Origin: Maricaulis sp. | Lineage (GTDB): Bacteria > Pseudomonadota > Alphaproteobacteria > Caulobacterales > Maricaulaceae | NCBI GenBank assembly: GCA_002692855.1 | Contig: NZMJ01000046.1 | Span: 255,019-319,018, forward strand | Reading direction: 5' to 3' | DNA: 64,000 bases | In this document: positions 39,681-48,940 of the stretch, in pieces | Position numbering within the stretch: the stretch's first letter is position 1 | Layout of the letters: the number at the start of each line of letters is the position of its first letter | Position numbers and translations under genes: made by a program | Notes under the pieces: generated by a model | What the model was told of the DNA's origin: nothing | What the model saw: the letters and a program-made list of their open reading frames with translations, nothing else | The model's database searches: none

Positions 39681-41180
39681 ATGGCCTACAAATCGCTGCG
39701 GGATTTCATCGAGCTGCTGGAAGCTGAAGGCCTCCTGAAGCGTGTTGCTGCGCCGGTTTCGACCGCGTTGGAGATGACCGAGATCCAGCGCCGTCTGCTC
39801 GCCGAGGGCGGCCCTGCGGTGCTGTTCGAGAATGCCGTCCACGAAGACGGCCGCAAAGCGGAAATGCCGGTCCTCGTCAATCTCTTCGGCACGGTCGAAC
39901 GCGTCGCCCGCGCCGTCACGCTGGGCGGTAAATCGCGCATGACCGCCAGGGAATTGCGTGAAGTCGGCGAGCTTCTGGCTTTCCTGCGCCAGCCCGAACC
40001 CCCGCGCGGCCTGAAGGACGCCGTCGCCATGCTGCCCATCGCGAAGGATGTGATGGCGATGCGACCGAGAACGGTGAAGAAGGCCCCCTGTCAGGACATC
40101 GTCCTGACCGGCGACGATATCGATCTTGACCGTATCCCGATCCAGACCTGCTGGCCCGACGAACCAGCGCCGCTGATCACCTGGCCGCTGGTGGTGACCA
40201 AGGGGCCATCGGAAGACCGCGAGGACGACTTCAATCTCGGCATCTACCGGATGCAGAAGCTGTCGAAGACCCGCACGCTGATGCGCTGGCTGAAGCATCG
40301 CGGCGGCGCGCAGCACTATCAGCGCTGGAAGAAGGCGCGGCCCGAGCCCCTGCCCGCCGCCGTGGTTCTGGGCGCCGATCCGGGTACCATTCTTGCCGCC
40401 GTAACGCCCGTGCCCGATACGCTCAGCGAATACCAGTTCGCTGGCCTCCTGCGCGGCAAGAAGGCCGAACTGGTCGACTGCAAGACCGTGCCGCTGAAAG
40501 TGCCGGCCGAGGCGGAGATCGTGCTGGAAGGCCATGTCCTGCTCGACGAGGATGGCCCGGAAGGCCCCTATGGCGACCACACCGGCTATTACAATTCCGT
40601 CGAGCGCTTCCCGGTGTTCGAGATCAGCGCCATCACCATGCGCCGTGATCCGATCTATCTCTCCACCTTCACCGGCCGCCCGCCTGACGAGCCCAGCGTC
40701 CTGGGCGAGGCGCTGAACGAGGTCTTCATCCCGCTTTTCCGCCAGCAATTCCCTGAAGTCGTCGATTTCTGGCTGCCGCCGGAAGGATGCAGCTACCGTA
40801 TCGCCGTCGTGTCGATGAAGAAGGCATACGCCGGCCACGCCAAGCGCGTGATGATGGGCGTGTGGTCCTATCTCCGGCAGTTCATGTACACGAAATGGGT
40901 CATCGTCGTGGATGACGATATCGACGCGCGCGACTGGAAGGACGTGATGTGGGCGGTCTCGACCCGCATGGATCCAGGCCGCGACATCACCGTGATCGAA
41001 AACACGCCGATCGATTATCTCGACTTCGCCTCGCCGGTCTCCGGCCTCGGCTCGAAGATCGGCCTCGACGCAACCAACAAGCTGCCGGGCGAAACCAACC
41101 GCGAATGGGGCGACAAGCTCGACATGGACGACGCCACCAAGCAGCGCGTCACCGAGATGTGGGAGAGTTTGGGGCTGTAG
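39681..41180 (+). CDS. ubiD: UbiD family decarboxylase
   Basis: [20 protein letters not shown]...[13 protein letters not shown]...[31 protein letters not shown]. Confidence 0.95.
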   Translation: MAYKSLRDFIELLEAEGLLKRVAAPVSTALEMTEIQRRLLAEGGPAVLFENAVHEDGRKAEMPVLVNLFGTVERVARAVTLGGKSRMTARELREVGELLAFLRQPEPPRGLKDAVAMLPIAKDVMAMRPRTVKKAPCQDIVLTGDDIDLDRIPIQTCWPDEPAPLITWPLVVTKGPSEDREDDFNLGIYRMQKLSKTRTLMRWLKHRGGAQHYQRWKKARPEPLPAAVVLGADPGTILAAVTPVPDTLSEYQFAGLLRGKKAELVDCKTVPLKVPAEAEIVLEGHVLLDEDGPEGPYGDHTGYYNSVERFPVFEISAITMRRDPIYLSTFTGRPPDEPSVLGEALNEVFIPLFRQQFPEVVDFWLPPEGCSYRIAVVSMKKAYAGHAKRVMMGVWSYLRQFMYTKWVIVVDDDIDARDWKDVMWAVSTRMDPGRDITVIENTPIDYLDFASPVSGLGSKIGLDATNKLPGETNREWGDKLDMDDATKQRVTEMWESLGL

Positions 41181-41250
41181 TCGTCATTCCGGCGAACGCC
41201 GGAATCCAGAGCATCGGTGAAGCTGGACTCCCGCCTGCGCGGGAGTGACA
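41181..41250. repeat. Interspersed palindromic repeat element (REP/MITE-like)
   Basis: GTCATTCCGGCGAACGCCGGAATCCAG ... CTGGACTCCCGCCTGCGCGGGAGTGAC; inverted ends, each arm itself palindromic. Confidence 0.8.
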
Positions 41251-41377
41251 CCCGTTCCGGTCCAGACGGACGCTGTGAGTCCCGAAGGCCGAGTCTCGAA
41301 GGGCTGGCTTCAGCACCCTTTAACCCTTTCCGCTGCTTTCCCTCGCAATTCCAGATACTTCTGGCCAGTCTCGCGGC

Positions 41378-41596
41378 ATGAACACCGCCTTCTCGACGTC
41401 CGTCTCGGCCATGGCGGCAGCGCAAGCCCAGCTGTCTCACTCGGCGCGCGCTGTCGCCAATCCACGTGCGGGCGGAACGGATGTGATTGAAGCCATGGTG
41501 TCCATGAAAAAGGCCGAGGCCGCTCACTCGGCGGCTGCTGCGATCGCGCACACCGCGGCCGACATGGAAGACCGGCTGCTGGATATTCTCGCCTGA
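41378..41596 (+). CDS. Small flagellar rod/hook-like protein
   Basis: 72 aa; N-terminal FSTSVSAMAAAQAQLSHSARAVAN and C-terminal VIEAMVSMKKAEAAHSAAAAIAHTAADMEDRLLDIL resemble rod/hook protein termini. Confidence 0.6.
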   Translation: MNTAFSTSVSAMAAAQAQLSHSARAVANPRAGGTDVIEAMVSMKKAEAAHSAAAAIAHTAADMEDRLLDILA

Positions 41597-41599
41597 GAC

Positions 41600-42664
41600 C
41601 TACCCGCCCATCCGCGCCGCGAACGTCCAGGCATAGTCGGCCATCGGCCTGACCATCGCGCCGTATTCCTGCGCCTTGGCGTTCGAGGCGTTACCCTGCA
41701 CCGAGCGGTGATAGACGCCCTGCACGATGGCGGCGAGACGGAACAGGTTGTAGGCGAAATAGAAGTCGAGCCGGGGCAGGCCGTCGCGCCGGGTCCGCTC
41801 GCAATAGGCGCGCACATAGTCGTCCTCGGACGGAATGCCCATCGCCTTGAGATTAACCCCAAGAAACCCGTTGCGCAGCTCCTTCGGCGTGCGCCACTGC
41901 ATCAGCTGATAGCTGAAATCGGCCAGCGGGTCGCCGAGCGTCGAAAGTTCCCAATCCAGCACGGCGACGATGCGCGGCTCGGTCTTGTGGAAGATCACGT
42001 TGTCGAGCCGGAAGTCGCCGTGGACGATGCCCGAGCGGTCCTGTTGCGGCGTCGCGCCGGGCAGCCACTCGATCAGCTTGTCCATGGCCGGGATCGTGTC
42101 GGTCTCCGAGGCCTTGTACTGCTTCGACCAGCGCGCAATCTGGCGGGCAATGTAATTGTCCGGCTTGCCGTAGTCGGCGAGCCCCGCCGCGCCCGGGTCG
42201 ACCGCGTGAAGCTGGGCCAGCGTAGCATTCATCGCATCATAGATCGCGCCGCGATCCTCTTGCGCCACGTCCGGCAGATACGGGTCCCAGAAGATGCGTC
42301 CGTCAACGAAATCCATGACGTAGAATTCCGTCCCGAGAACGTCCCGGTCCTGGCAGAGCCCGTGCATTTTCGGCACCGGAAAGCCGGTTCCGGCGAGCGC
42401 GCTCATCACGCGGAATTCCCGGTCCACGGCGTGGGCGGACGGCAGGAGATTGCCCGGCGGCTTTCGCCGGAGCACGTAGGAAGCGGTCGGTGTGCTGATC
42501 CGGTATGTCGGATTCGACTGCCCGCCCTTGAACTGGCTGACGGTCAACGGACCGGCATAACCATCCACATGGTCCTGCATCCAGGCGTCCAGCGCGGCCT
42601 CGTCGAAGCGCAGCGCGTCAGCAACATCCTTGGTGCCGGAGAAAGTCTGGTCGAGCTGGCTCAT
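41600..42664 (-). CDS. Phosphotransferase family protein (APH-like)
   Basis: LTVSQFKGGQSNPTYRI...YVLRRKPPGNLLPSAHAVDREFRV...GIVHGDFRLDNVIFH...VLDWELSTLGDPLADF. Confidence 0.93.
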   Translation of the reverse strand: MSQLDQTFSGTKDVADALRFDEAALDAWMQDHVDGYAGPLTVSQFKGGQSNPTYRISTPTASYVLRRKPPGNLLPSAHAVDREFRVMSALAGTGFPVPKMHGLCQDRDVLGTEFYVMDFVDGRIFWDPYLPDVAQEDRGAIYDAMNATLAQLHAVDPGAAGLADYGKPDNYIARQIARWSKQYKASETDTIPAMDKLIEWLPGATPQQDRSGIVHGDFRLDNVIFHKTEPRIVAVLDWELSTLGDPLADFSYQLMQWRTPKELRNGFLGVNLKAMGIPSEDDYVRAYCERTRRDGLPRLDFYFAYNLFRLAAIVQGVYHRSVQGNASNAKAQEYGAMVRPMADYAWTFAARMGG

Positions 42665-43947
42665 TCGCTGCGATAGACCTCGCCGCCCTGCATCACGAAT
42701 TGCATGTCCATCAGCGCCGCGACGTCCTCTAGCGGATCGGACGCTACCGCGATGATGTCGGCATAGCGGCCCGGCTCGATCGTGCCGATGTCATCCCCCA
42801 TTTGCAGATGGTCGGCCGCGTTCACGGTCGCCGCCGTGATGGCCTGCATCGGTGTCATGCCGGCTTCGACCATCAGCTGGAATTCCCGCGCATTCTGACC
42901 GTGCGCAGACACGCCGGAATCCGTGCCGAAGGCGATCCGCACACCGCCCGCATGGGCGCGGCGCAGCATGGCCAGCATGTTGGGGCCTACCTCGCGCGAT
43001 TTCTGGCGCACCTCAGGGGTCATCCAGTCCGCCGTTTCAGCCAGTTCGGCGACGGTGGCGCCCGCAAGGACGGTCGGAACCAGATAGGCATTGTTGTCGC
43101 GGAACAGGCGGATCGACGCGTCGTCGAGATAAGTGCCGTGTTCGATTGAATCGCCGCCGGCGCTGAGGAAGGCGTTGATGCCGGTGACGCCGTGCGCATG
43201 GGCGGTCACGCGCCGCCCCATCATGTGCGCCGCCTCAACGATGCTTTCGAGCTCGTCGGCGAAAAATTGCTGCTCGGTACCGGCGGCGGTCTGGGACAGC
43301 ACGCCGCCCGTCGCGGTAATCTTGATCACGTCGACGCGGGCGCGCACCAGTTCTCGCACCGCCCGGCGGCAATCGGCAGGACCGTTGCACGACGCCGGGC
43401 TGGAGAAGGCGTGCATGATGTCGAGATTGTAGCCGTTGATGTCGGCATGCCCGCCCGTTGGCGTGACAGCCGGACCGGACACCCGCATTCGCGGGCCGGT
43501 GATCCAGCCATTGCGCTGGGCGTCGCGAAGCGCGACCGAGGCTTCAAGGTCGCCGCCGACATCCTGGACCGTGGTGAAGCCGGCCATCAGCGTGATGCGC
43601 GCGAAGGCCGCGCCTTGCAGGGCGTCGTCGGCACTGCCGCGCGTGACATTGTCCAGCCGCCGCGTCGGGCTGAGTTCGTGTTGAAGGTGCACATGGCTGT
43701 CGATCAGGCCAGGCATCACATAGGAATTCGACAGATCGATAATCTCGGCACCGTCAGGGGTGACATAGCCGGCTTCGACCGTCTCGATACGGTCGCCGCG
43801 AATGATGATGGATCGCTCGCGCTGCGGCGCTTCGCCCGGCACGGCCAGCAACCATCCCGCATGGATGACCGTGACGTCCTCGTCCTGCGCGAATGCCGTC
43901 GATACTGATATCAGGGCCGCTGCTGCAGCTGCCAGAATCCGGATCAT
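42661..43947 (-). CDS. Exported amidohydrolase (imidazolonepropionase/prolidase-like)
   Basis: Signal peptide; YVMPGLIDSHVHLQHE; TAHAHGVTGINAFLSAGGDSIEHG; FGTDSGVSAHG. Confidence 0.92.
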   Translation of the reverse strand: MIRILAAAAAALISVSTAFAQDEDVTVIHAGWLLAVPGEAPQRERSIIIRGDRIETVEAGYVTPDGAEIIDLSNSYVMPGLIDSHVHLQHELSPTRRLDNVTRGSADDALQGAAFARITLMAGFTTVQDVGGDLEASVALRDAQRNGWITGPRMRVSGPAVTPTGGHADINGYNLDIMHAFSSPASCNGPADCRRAVRELVRARVDVIKITATGGVLSQTAAGTEQQFFADELESIVEAAHMMGRRVTAHAHGVTGINAFLSAGGDSIEHGTYLDDASIRLFRDNNAYLVPTVLAGATVAELAETADWMTPEVRQKSREVGPNMLAMLRRAHAGGVRIAFGTDSGVSAHGQNAREFQLMVEAGMTPMQAITAATVNAADHLQMGDDIGTIEPGRYADIIAVASDPLEDVAALMDMQFVMQGGEVYRSE

Positions 43948-43972
43948 GTCGTCCTCCCCTTTTGGGGTGATC

Positions 43973-45268
43973 CTAACGGGATTGTTGCAGGGCGCGCCAC
44001 CCGATATCGCGGCGGTGAATGCCTTCGGGCCAGTCGATCAGGTCCACCGCCTCATAGGCCCGCGCCACGGCGGCCTCCAGCGTTTCGCCCGTTGCAGTCA
44101 CATTCAGGACACGGCCGCCAACCGCGACGATGTCACCCGCGTCATTCACGTCGGTGCCGGCATGGAAAATCATCACGTTGTCCAGTGCGGACGCGTCTTT
44201 CAGGCCGTTGATCACGCTGCCCTTCTCGTAGGATCCCGGATAGCCCTTCGTTGCCAGCACGACATTGACGCACGGCGTGGGGCGATCCGGCACCGGCAGG
44301 AGGCGTTCGAAGTCGCGCTGGCTCATGCCGCCGGTGGCAGAGGCGAGCAGGATCGGAACGATATCCTCGTCCATCTGCATCATCAGCACCTGGCATTCCG
44401 GGTCACCGAAGCGGCAATTGAATTCAACCACTTTCGGGCCGTCCGGCGTGATCATCACTCCGATATAGAGCACGCCTTGATAGGGCGTTCCGTCAGCCTT
44501 CATCCCGCCGAGCATCGGGCGGGTGATGGTCTCCTCGACCGTTTTCATCACGGCGGGCGTCATCACCGGCGCCGGCGCATAGCTGCCCATCCCGCCCGTA
44601 TTCGGCCCGGTATCGCCTTCGCCCACACGCTTGTGGTCCTGCGCGGCAGGCAGGGTGACGATATTTGATCCGTCGGTCAGGACGAAGATGCTGGCCTCCT
44701 CACCCTCCATGAATTCCTCGATGACCAGTTCGCCCGATGCTTCGCCGAACTTGCCCGACAGCATCTCCTCGACCTCGGCGTCCGCCTCGCTGCGGGTTTC
44801 GGCGATGACGACGCCCTTTCCTGCCGCCAGGCCGTCGGCCTTGAGGACAAAGGGCGCGCTCAACGTATCGAGAAAAGCCTTGGCTTCCGCCACATCCGTG
44901 AACCGGCCATAGCGCGCGGTCGGCACGCCGTAACGGCGCATCTTGTCCTTCGCAAACCCCTTGGACGCTTCGAGCCGCGCCGCGTCCGCCGACGGCCCGA
45001 ACACGTCAAATCCCCGCGCGCGCAAGAGATCTGCAAGCCCCTTCGCCAGGGGGGCTTCGGGGCCGACGACCACGAGGTCGGGTTCGAGCTGAAGCGTCAG
45101 CTTTTCAAGGCCGTCAATGTCATCCGGCTTGACGTCGAAGCACGGGCCAATCTTGTCCATCGCCACGGAGCCGGGCGCGGACCAGACCTCGTCCACGAGC
45201 GGACTTTGAGAGATTTTCCACGCCAGCGCGTGCTCGCGCCCGCCCGATCCGATGATCAGTATCCGCAT
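43973..45268 (-). CDS. purD: Phosphoribosylamine-glycine ligase
   Basis: MRILIIGSGGREHALAWKISQSPLVDEV...GEGDTGPNTGGMGSYAPAPV. Confidence 0.96.
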   Translation of the reverse strand: MRILIIGSGGREHALAWKISQSPLVDEVWSAPGSVAMDKIGPCFDVKPDDIDGLEKLTLQLEPDLVVVGPEAPLAKGLADLLRARGFDVFGPSADAARLEASKGFAKDKMRRYGVPTARYGRFTDVAEAKAFLDTLSAPFVLKADGLAAGKGVVIAETRSEADAEVEEMLSGKFGEASGELVIEEFMEGEEASIFVLTDGSNIVTLPAAQDHKRVGEGDTGPNTGGMGSYAPAPVMTPAVMKTVEETITRPMLGGMKADGTPYQGVLYIGVMITPDGPKVVEFNCRFGDPECQVLMMQMDEDIVPILLASATGGMSQRDFERLLPVPDRPTPCVNVVLATKGYPGSYEKGSVINGLKDASALDNVMIFHAGTDVNDAGDIVAVGGRVLNVTATGETLEAAVARAYEAVDLIDWPEGIHRRDIGWRALQQSR

Positions 45269-45348
45269 CTTGGCCTCCGGCAATTCGTGTGCGCGCGAGG
45301 GTTAAACCGGACTTGCGCGCCTGACCAGTGCGCGACTACCACTCGTGC

Positions 45349-46902
45349 ATGGCTGATGCTGCATCCAACGCCCACGAATTTTCGGTCTCCGAACTCGCCC
45401 AGTCGCTGAAACGCACGGTCGAGGAAACATTCGGGCATGTCCGCGTGCGCGGGGAGCTGGGCCGCGTCACGATCGCCAAGTCCGGGCACATGTATCTCGA
45501 TCTGAAGGACGAGAAGGCCGTCATCGACGGCGTGATGTGGAAGGGGGCGGTCAACGCCCTGTCCTTCCGGCCCGAGGAAGGTCTTGAAGTCATCGCTGAA
45601 GGCCGGCTCTCCACCTATCCGGGCCGTTCCAAATACCAGATCATCATCGAACGTCTCGAACCGGCGGGTACAGGCGCCCTGATGGCCCTGCTCGAGGAAC
45701 GCAAGAAGAAGCTGGCCGCCGAGGGGCTGTTCGCAGCGGAACGCAAACGGGCCTTGCCGTTTCTTCCGCAGGTGATCGGAGTGGTGACCTCCCCCACCGG
45801 TGCGGTGATCCGCGACATCCTCCACCGGCTTGAAGACCGCTTTCCGCGCCACGTGCTGCTTTGGCCGGTCGTGGTGCAGGGGGACAGCGCTGCCGGGCAG
45901 ATCGCAGCGGCGATCGAGGGATTCAACGCCCTGCCTGAAGGCGGTGAGATTCCCAGGCCTGACGTGCTGATCGTCGCGCGGGGGGGTGGTTCGATCGAAG
46001 ACCTGTGGGCCTTCAATGAGGAAATCGTGGTGCGCGCCGCAGCGGCATCCGCAATCCCGCTGATCTCGGCTGTCGGTCATGAGACCGACACCACGCTGAT
46101 CGACTACGCTTCAGACCGGCGCGCGCCGACACCGACGGGCGCAGCCGAGATGGCCGTTCCGGTACGATCCGACCTGGTGAGCCATGTGCGCAGTTGGGAA
46201 GACAGGCTGACACGCGGCCTGTTGCGCCTCGTCGATCACCGCAAGACCGCGCTTCGATCCGCTGGCCGCGCCCTTCCGCGTCCTGAAAACCTGCTCGCCC
46301 TGTCGCGCCAGCGTTTCGACAATGGCTCGGATCGCCTGCCGGTTTCACTGTCTCGCCTGATCGACCGGCGCAAGGATCGCTTGTCGGTGGCTGCAGCCGG
46401 ACTACGCAGTCCGCAACAACTGATCAGCCTCGCCCGCCAGCGGCTCGGCACTGGTGCAGGGCGACTGGCACCTGCCTTGAGCATCATGGTCCGTTCGCGG
46501 CGGGACCGGTTGAACTCGGTTGCCGGCGGACTGCGTCCCGCCGCCCTGCAACGCGAACTCGTGCGCGAGCGCCGGAGTCTCGATCAACTGGTCAACCGGC
46601 TGGCAAATTGCGGTCAGACCCGCTCGCGGGAACGCGGAAAAGACCTGGCGGCGCTGTCCGCCCGCCTTGGATCCGTAAATTTCAAATCCGTGCTCGGCCG
46701 GGGTTTTGCACTTGTCCGGGACGACCAGGGGGCTCTGGTCCGGTCGGGCTCGAACTTGAAATCCGGCCAATCGGTTTCAATCGAGTTCGCGGACACCCGC
46801 CGCAACGCTGTCATAGACGGTGGCGGTCCGGCACCCAAACGCACACCCAGGCGTTCACCTGACATAAAACCCGGCAGTGCAAAGCAGGGCAGCCTGTTCT
46901 AG
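45349..46902 (+). CDS. xseA: Exodeoxyribonuclease VII large subunit
   Basis: FSVSELAQSLKRTVEETFGHVRVRGELGRVTIAKSGHMYLDLKDEKAVIDGVMWKG...VARGGGSIEDLWAFNEEIVVRAAAASAIPLISAVGHETDTTLIDYASD. Confidence 0.95.
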   Translation: MADAASNAHEFSVSELAQSLKRTVEETFGHVRVRGELGRVTIAKSGHMYLDLKDEKAVIDGVMWKGAVNALSFRPEEGLEVIAEGRLSTYPGRSKYQIIIERLEPAGTGALMALLEERKKKLAAEGLFAAERKRALPFLPQVIGVVTSPTGAVIRDILHRLEDRFPRHVLLWPVVVQGDSAAGQIAAAIEGFNALPEGGEIPRPDVLIVARGGGSIEDLWAFNEEIVVRAAAASAIPLISAVGHETDTTLIDYASDRRAPTPTGAAEMAVPVRSDLVSHVRSWEDRLTRGLLRLVDHRKTALRSAGRALPRPENLLALSRQRFDNGSDRLPVSLSRLIDRRKDRLSVAAAGLRSPQQLISLARQRLGTGAGRLAPALSIMVRSRRDRLNSVAGGLRPAALQRELVRERRSLDQLVNRLANCGQTRSRERGKDLAALSARLGSVNFKSVLGRGFALVRDDQGALVRSGSNLKSGQSVSIEFADTRRNAVIDGGGPAPKRTPRRSPDIKPGSAKQGSLF

Positions 46903-46932
46903 ACCGGCTGCCCGCATGCTAGATGAGAGATC

Positions 46933-47157
46933 ATGACCTCTGCTTTCGACAAGGAATTCTCCGGCGAAGCCGTTCTGGAATTCACCGATTCCGACTTCAT
47001 GATCCTGAAGCCGGGAAATTTCGTGCGCTGCGCCGTGACCGGCGATCCGATTCCGCTGCGTGACCTGAGATACTGGAGCGCCGAGCTTCAGGAGCCCTAC
47101 AAGGATGCCTATGCGTCGGTGAAACGCTGGCAGGAACTCAACGGAGCAGGATCATGA
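46933..47157 (+). CDS. DUF2093 domain-containing protein
   Basis: AVLEFTDSDFMILKPGNFVRCAVTGDPIPLRDLRYWSAELQEPY. Confidence 0.88.
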   Translation: MTSAFDKEFSGEAVLEFTDSDFMILKPGNFVRCAVTGDPIPLRDLRYWSAELQEPYKDAYASVKRWQELNGAGS

Positions 47158-48047
47158 TCGCGGAATTCATTCTGGCATTTGCCATTCAGACCGCTGACCC
47201 GATCGGCGATCTCCTCGAAGCGGACGCCACGATGCCGAGCGCCGGCGAGGATGTGGTGCCACCCGCACCCGAGCCCCCTTTGCCTCCGGTCCGGTGCCAG
47301 GGTGAATTCACACAAGGAGCGATGATCGTTTGCCGGACGGCGCCGGGGACGCGTGTCGACTTTGGCGACCAGTCCGCGACGGCTGATTCCGATGGCTGGG
47401 TTGTGCTGGGTCTTGATCGCGACCAGGGCGCGGAAATCACGCTTTCGGCCTCGCTTCCCGACGGCGTCGAATACCTTCAGACCCATTCCGTCACACAGCG
47501 CGAATACAATGTTCAGGTCGTTGAAGGTGTCCCGCAACGCACCGTAACCCCGTCCGAGGCGGACCTGGTCCGCATCCGGGAGGAAGGCCGCCGCAAGGCT
47601 GGAGCCTACACCTCACGTTGGGAGGGGGCCGGATTCGCGAGCGGCTTCATCGAGCCGGCTGACGGGGTGATCAGCGGCGTTTATGGATCGCAGCGCGTTT
47701 ACAATGGCACGCCCGGACGCCCGCATTATGGCTTGGATTTCGCCAACGCCCCCGGAACGCCTGTCGTGGCGCCTGCTGCCGGGCTCGTGACGCTCGCAGA
47801 TGCCGACATGTTCTATGAGGGCGGGCTGGTCTTCATCGATCACGGCCAAGGCTTCACCAGCGCCTTCCTCCACATGTCCGCTGTCGACGTGGAAGTCGGC
47901 CAGGTCGTCGCCCAGGGCGAACGGATCGGTGCGATCGGTGCGGGCGGCCGCTCAACCGGGCCGCACCTCGACTGGCGGATCAAGTGGCGGAACCGCTATA
48001 TCGATCCCGCATTGGTGCTGGAGGTTGATCCCGCACCCTTGCGGTAG
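47154..48047 (+). CDS. M23 family (LytM-like) metallopeptidase
   Basis: RPHYGLDFANAPGTPVVAPAAGLVTLADADMFYEGGLVFIDHGQGFTSAFLHMSAVDVEVGQVVAQGERIGAIGAGGRSTGPHLDWRIKW. Confidence 0.9.
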   Translation: MIAEFILAFAIQTADPIGDLLEADATMPSAGEDVVPPAPEPPLPPVRCQGEFTQGAMIVCRTAPGTRVDFGDQSATADSDGWVVLGLDRDQGAEITLSASLPDGVEYLQTHSVTQREYNVQVVEGVPQRTVTPSEADLVRIREEGRRKAGAYTSRWEGAGFASGFIEPADGVISGVYGSQRVYNGTPGRPHYGLDFANAPGTPVVAPAAGLVTLADADMFYEGGLVFIDHGQGFTSAFLHMSAVDVEVGQVVAQGERIGAIGAGGRSTGPHLDWRIKWRNRYIDPALVLEVDPAPLR

Positions 48048-48940
48048 ATCGACTTGTCCCAGCGGCGGTGAACCCAGAACCATTGTTCCGGGGCCTCGAG
48101 AATCCGGTCCTCGACCCATCGGCTGATATTCGTGACCGTTTCGCGCAACGCCTCGGTCTTGTCGGGCAGTGTGCTCTGTTCGATCGGATCGTAGAAGGTG
48201 ACGCGGAACGTCGCGCCTTCGAGACGCCGCGCCACCACGGGAATGATTTCAAGACCGGCACGCATCGCCATCCGGGCTGGTCCCGGTGCGGTCATCGCGT
48301 CATGGCCGAAGAACGGGACGGCAATCCCGTCATTCATCTTCTGGTCGTTCATCAGTGCGACCGCCGTGCCTTTTGACAGGCATTTGAGAAGCTCTTTCGC
48401 GCCGACACCGCCTTTGGCGGTCAGGACTTTCATTCCGTATTCTGCACGTCCGGCCAGAATACGCTCGTCAATCAGCGGATTGTTGGCGTGGCGGTAGGTG
48501 ACCCGGCAATTCAGGCCCATTTCGATCATCGGGGGCCCGAGCATTTCCCAGTTCGCGAAATGCCCCGAGATGAGGACATAGGGTTTGCCCTGTCGTGTCA
48601 GGTCCTGGATATGCTGCGCCCCGCGCACCTCGATCCGCTCGCGATGTTTCGGCGGCACGACGGCGGACATGTTGGGATTTTCCCCGACGAAGCGTCCGAA
48701 ATTGTCCCACATCCGGCTGAGCAGGCGGTCGATTTCAGGCTTGCTGGCCTGGGGAAAGACGCGCTCCATGTTGATCCGGGCGACCCGGTGGACAGGCGTC
48801 ATCGGCCCGAGACGCCGCATCAGTGACGCACCGGCATCGCTGCCCCGGTCGATCCCCATGGAACGAAACAGGGCTTCATAGCCGTCCCATGCCAGCGCTT
48901 CGGCGCGCCAACCCAGTTTCTGGTGCCAGGGTGCGTTCAT
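47996..48940 (-). CDS. Lipid A biosynthesis (lauroyl-type) acyltransferase, LpxL/HtrB family
   Basis: LISGHFANWEMLGPPMIEMG...NDQKMNDGIAVPFFGHDAMTAPGPARMAMRAGLEIIPVVARRL. Confidence 0.9.
   Translation of the reverse strand: MNAPWHQKLGWRAEALAWDGYEALFRSMGIDRGSDAGASLMRRLGPMTPVHRVARINMERVFPQASKPEIDRLLSRMWDNFGRFVGENPNMSAVVPPKHRERIEVRGAQHIQDLTRQGKPYVLISGHFANWEMLGPPMIEMGLNCRVTYRHANNPLIDERILAGRAEYGMKVLTAKGGVGAKELLKCLSKGTAVALMNDQKMNDGIAVPFFGHDAMTAPGPARMAMRAGLEIIPVVARRLEGATFRVTFYDPIEQSTLPDKTEALRETVTNISRWVEDRILEAPEQWFWVHRRWDKSIYRKGAGSTSSTNAGSI

Noticed and set aside
39573-40838. 421-aa minus-strand ORF
   Set aside because: Antisense to ubiD; no independent coding support
41015-41551. 178-aa minus-strand ORF
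   Set aside because: Runs through ubiD antisense and the palindromic repeat; its protein shows the repeat-derived signature SLPRRRES...SGVRRNDD
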